Source of the DNA: Phalacrocorax aristotelis
Lineage: Eukaryota; Chordata; Aves; Suliformes; Phalacrocoracidae
Direction: 5' to 3'
NCBI RefSeq assembly: GCF_949628215.1
Contig: NC_134277.1
Coordinates: 125,723,963-125,787,962, forward strand
DNA length: 64,000 nucleotides
Below, in pieces: positions 61,301 through 64,000 of the stretch. The translations under genes were made by a program, and so were the position numbers. The first letter of the stretch is position 1, and every line of letters starts with the position of its first letter. The notes under the pieces are model-generated. The model was not told where the DNA came from. It saw only the letters and a program-made list of their open reading frames with translations, and ran no database searches.

Positions 61301-64000
61301 TCTCACCAGGAGGACAGAAATAGCATCAGAAACAGCACCTTAACTTCCTTCAAAATATCCATGATTTTCTAACAGCCCTAAGAAGCACACATCATGACAA
61401 TTCCCCCTATCCTAAGAATGAAATGGCATGAGGGAGCAGAGGGAGGAGGACTGTATCAAGCAATAATCTTTCCTATTCCTTTCTTAAACCATGCCTGCTT
61501 ACATGGCATTATAAGAGGCAATCTCACACAAATATGAGATTTTTTGGGCTGATCTTGCTGGGCTGTTTCTCCCATGCCATTTGGAAATCAAATTTATTAA
61601 AAGAAAATATTGGGTTTTTGGCTAGGGGTATCTTCAGAGCTTTCCTTCTTAGAATCCATGAGAAGATACTTCCCACTTCAGTCCAGTGGAGCTGCACAAA
61701 TTGTGGCTAAGAAATTTTGGGCGTAATTCTGAAAGGAACAAACAAACAAGCCGAAGTCCAATTTCACACAAATATCCCCTCAGAGCAGTTGTTTATTTTA
61801 TCTAATTCTTCCAGCTGTGCAAAAGGTGCTCTAAACAAACAGAGCACATTGCAGAAGAAAGGGAAGCCACTCAACACAACCTGTGATATGGCAGAGTTCT
61901 TCCCTGGTGTGTGAGAAGTCAGAGTCCAAGCTGCTGCTGCCGCACACAAGACAGGGCAAAGGACCTGAAACTCTGTTGGCAGATGGACATTTCTGATGGT
62001 TCATCTCAAGGAATGTATAAGAACAGCACATAAGAATCCACTGAAGCATCCAAGTAGTCAGAGGATCAACATATTCTGGAGGTACATCCTTGGCCACAAC
62101 CTGCTAGAGCTTTATCTAGGAACTACTTACCAATACATGGGTGTCTCTGTTTCCTAGTGCTCCTATGTCACAGAGCACCCTCAGACTAAGCAGTGCAGAA
62201 ACAAGGACACAAACATTTTTCTTTTGCAACTGAGGAGTAATACATGACTGAAAAATGATGAAAGCAGAGTAGAAAAACAATCTGGTGCGGGAAAACGGTA
62301 CATTAAAAAAAAGTAATAATGAAACATTCAGGAGAGGATGAATCAAAACAAAACAAACTCAACACTTCCTATAAATCAAAGATTTCAAAATACTGAACAA
62401 TTAAAGACTTGATTATGAAGAAATCTAAACACACGCAAAAATAAAAGGGCCAGATCAACAAGGTGTCTCGAAGTATTATTAAAATGATGGTCCACCTTGA
62501 GAAGGCAGTTTTCAGATGCACTGACAACTCTGGGCAACCTTATTTTATGCTCTCCATTTTTTCTTGGAGATACAAATGAAAACCATTGTTGAGGAAAACT
62601 GCACAAACTTAGAATAAACATGAAAGGGTAACAAGATGGGAAGCAAGTCATTACTTGACAGGAAAAGAGAGAAAGCAGAAATCCAGAAAACCTGAAGCAG
62701 ACCAAGAAACAAACAGTTCAGATGGCAGAGGGATGCAGTGATGGTGGCTAAGGACACACACTCTTCTCATCGTCTTTTTCTATAAGTAAATTATCATGGG
62801 CTCCACCTCTCATCTTTCTTGGTGTTTTAAATATAAAAGCTCCTCTTCAGTAAATATATTCTTATCTTTAAAACATAATTACGGTCTGAAAGCTGACATT
62901 ATAAATAGCAATAAGGAGCTTCGTATTCATGTCTTCTTCATTTCTGTATCAATTTACTTGATTGAAACAGTCAAGGATATGTCTTCTGGTCCTCCAGACT
63001 GAAAGGAGTTCTTATGAGGGTTAATCCTAAAGAGGTGTTTGACAGGGTGACAGTTTTGAGTTTATATCCATAAATAATAGCTGAAATAGTAATGTGTAAC
63101 TGTAAATACTTATATATATTTAAAGGACAAAGCATTCACAGATGTTTAGCAACTTCCTTAAGAAAAGCAAGTATCTGAGTGAAAAAAAATACATTAGGGA
63201 AACCTAAAAAAAAAATAAAAAGAATACATAATCCACTAATCCATACTGGCATGCCAGGAAAACTTAAAGACAATTTGGAACAAACTTCCCAAATTCTTAC
63301 AATTAGGAAATACATGAGGAATAACATCATGAATAAGTCTTCAAATTAGCAAGTGACCAAGAAGTATACGCTTTGCCAATTTCAGTTCAAATCAAAATAC
63401 TTCATGATACACGCATATTTTTAGTACTTTTACAAATAAATTGAGGTCTTTGGAATAAGATTCTTCACTCACTAACATTCTCTTTTTCTCCCTTGTAGTG
63501 TCAGAAACAGCCATTTCAAAATTACTTTTGCAAATCTGCAAATTGAAAGGGACAAGTAATATGTAATCTCATATGAAGTTTGAATGTTTGAAAAAAATGA
63601 CAAAAATCTTTTAAAATGAATCTCAGAAAAGGTTTTTTTTCTTCACTTTAATGACTGAAATAACTACTGCACTAACCTGATGACACACTTATTTACTATA
63701 TTTTCTTATGCCCGTTATTCAGTTGTTGGCAGTAATACAGCTTCATTTAGCAATAGCTTGGACCCCTCAGTAAGGGAATGTGTACATAGTAGCTCTCTAA
63801 TCTTGCTGCCCAGCTGCTAAGACAGTCACATGAGTCACTTGCTGCCTTTAGAGCAACACACACCACTTGCTGAATTTAGAGACATTCTCTGTTTCTGCAC
63901 TCGTCATACATATAAATTGAGTAATACCCTATCCTAATCACACACAGCTCTCTAGGTGGGTTTTTGTTTTGTTTTGTTTTTAAATGTAAACCAGTGAGTC
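58391..64000. other. Probable PLAG1 5' intron or upstream DNA, nothing recognised
   Basis: AT-rich sequence with short frames only and T- or A-runs (60702-60716, 63184-63216). The window ends in a TTTTG repeat (63961-63980). No CpG island is present and the CHCHD7 protein is not visible, so the shared PLAG1/CHCHD7 promoter expected from mammals probably lies beyond the right edge. Confidence 0.4.
58442..58486 (+). repeat. G-tract cluster, potential G-quadruplex
   Basis: The plus strand has runs of 12, 7, 4 and 5 Gs within about 37 bases, separated by short T/GA spacers. This meets the usual G-quadruplex pattern. The strand is antisense to PLAG1, so the inferred transcript would be C-rich. 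Confidence 0.85.

Noticed and set aside
32366-64000. Specific non-coding 5' exons of PLAG1
   Set aside because: Many acceptor/donor-like pairs exist but none can be chosen without transcripts, so no exon is reported.
1-64000. CRISPR arrays, tRNA or rRNA genes, bacterial-type operons
   Set aside because: No regularly spaced repeats and no tRNA or rRNA signatures were seen. The sequence is a vertebrate genome.

Overview
The window looks like avian nuclear DNA. It is gene-poor and AT-rich. Its recognisable interspersed repeats are CR1-type LINEs, and I see no Alu- or L1-like repeats. It holds two single-copy vertebrate genes in the order MOS then PLAG1, both on the minus strand. This matches the conserved amniote block LYN-RPS20-MOS-PLAG1-CHCHD7. 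The MOS protein reads as a bird MOS of 349 residues, so a bird is the best fit. I cannot name the species.

Layout. Positions 1-15400 lie beyond the 3' end of MOS and hold no gene I can support. This stretch contains a 3' CR1 fragment on the plus strand (about 5610-6663), a CR1 tail (8695-8778), a 2 kb decayed antisense CR1 reverse-transcriptase copy (about 10690-12750) and a more degraded CR1-like piece (about 13118-13565). MOS occupies 15602-16651 as one intronless exon. Its short 3' UTR carries cytoplasmic-polyadenylation-type signals and a polyadenylation hexamer at 15430-15435. Positions 16652-25250 are the MOS-PLAG1 spacer.

PLAG1 is read from right to left. The first coding exon is 32005-32246, inside an exon that starts at 32363. 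The second coding exon is 30151-31414. An AT-rich 3' UTR of about 4.9 kb runs to a polyadenylation signal at 25273-25278. The joined protein is 501 residues with seven C2H2 zinc fingers. From 32364 to the right end I see no other protein gene. By analogy with mammalian PLAG1, whose non-coding 5' exons lie tens of kb upstream of the coding exons, this is probably PLAG1 5' intron. I could not identify the 5' exons, and I see no strong CpG-island promoter or CHCHD7 before position 64000. This part holds a fossil DNA transposon with terminal inverted repeats (39211-39962), two relics of a very old amniote CR1-group LINE (about 43490-44830 and 57760-58390), a CR1 tail, microsatellites and a G-tract cluster.

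MOS is the oocyte MAP-kinase-kinase kinase that maintains meiotic arrest. PLAG1 is a developmental growth transcription factor. Both are oncogenes when mis-expressed, but they are separate transcription units. Both show post-transcriptional control signals in the sequence: CPE-like elements in MOS, and in PLAG1 an upstream ORF and clustered microRNA seed matches. I found no novel enzymatic or defence system. The most interesting observations are these regulatory features and the fossil repeats.
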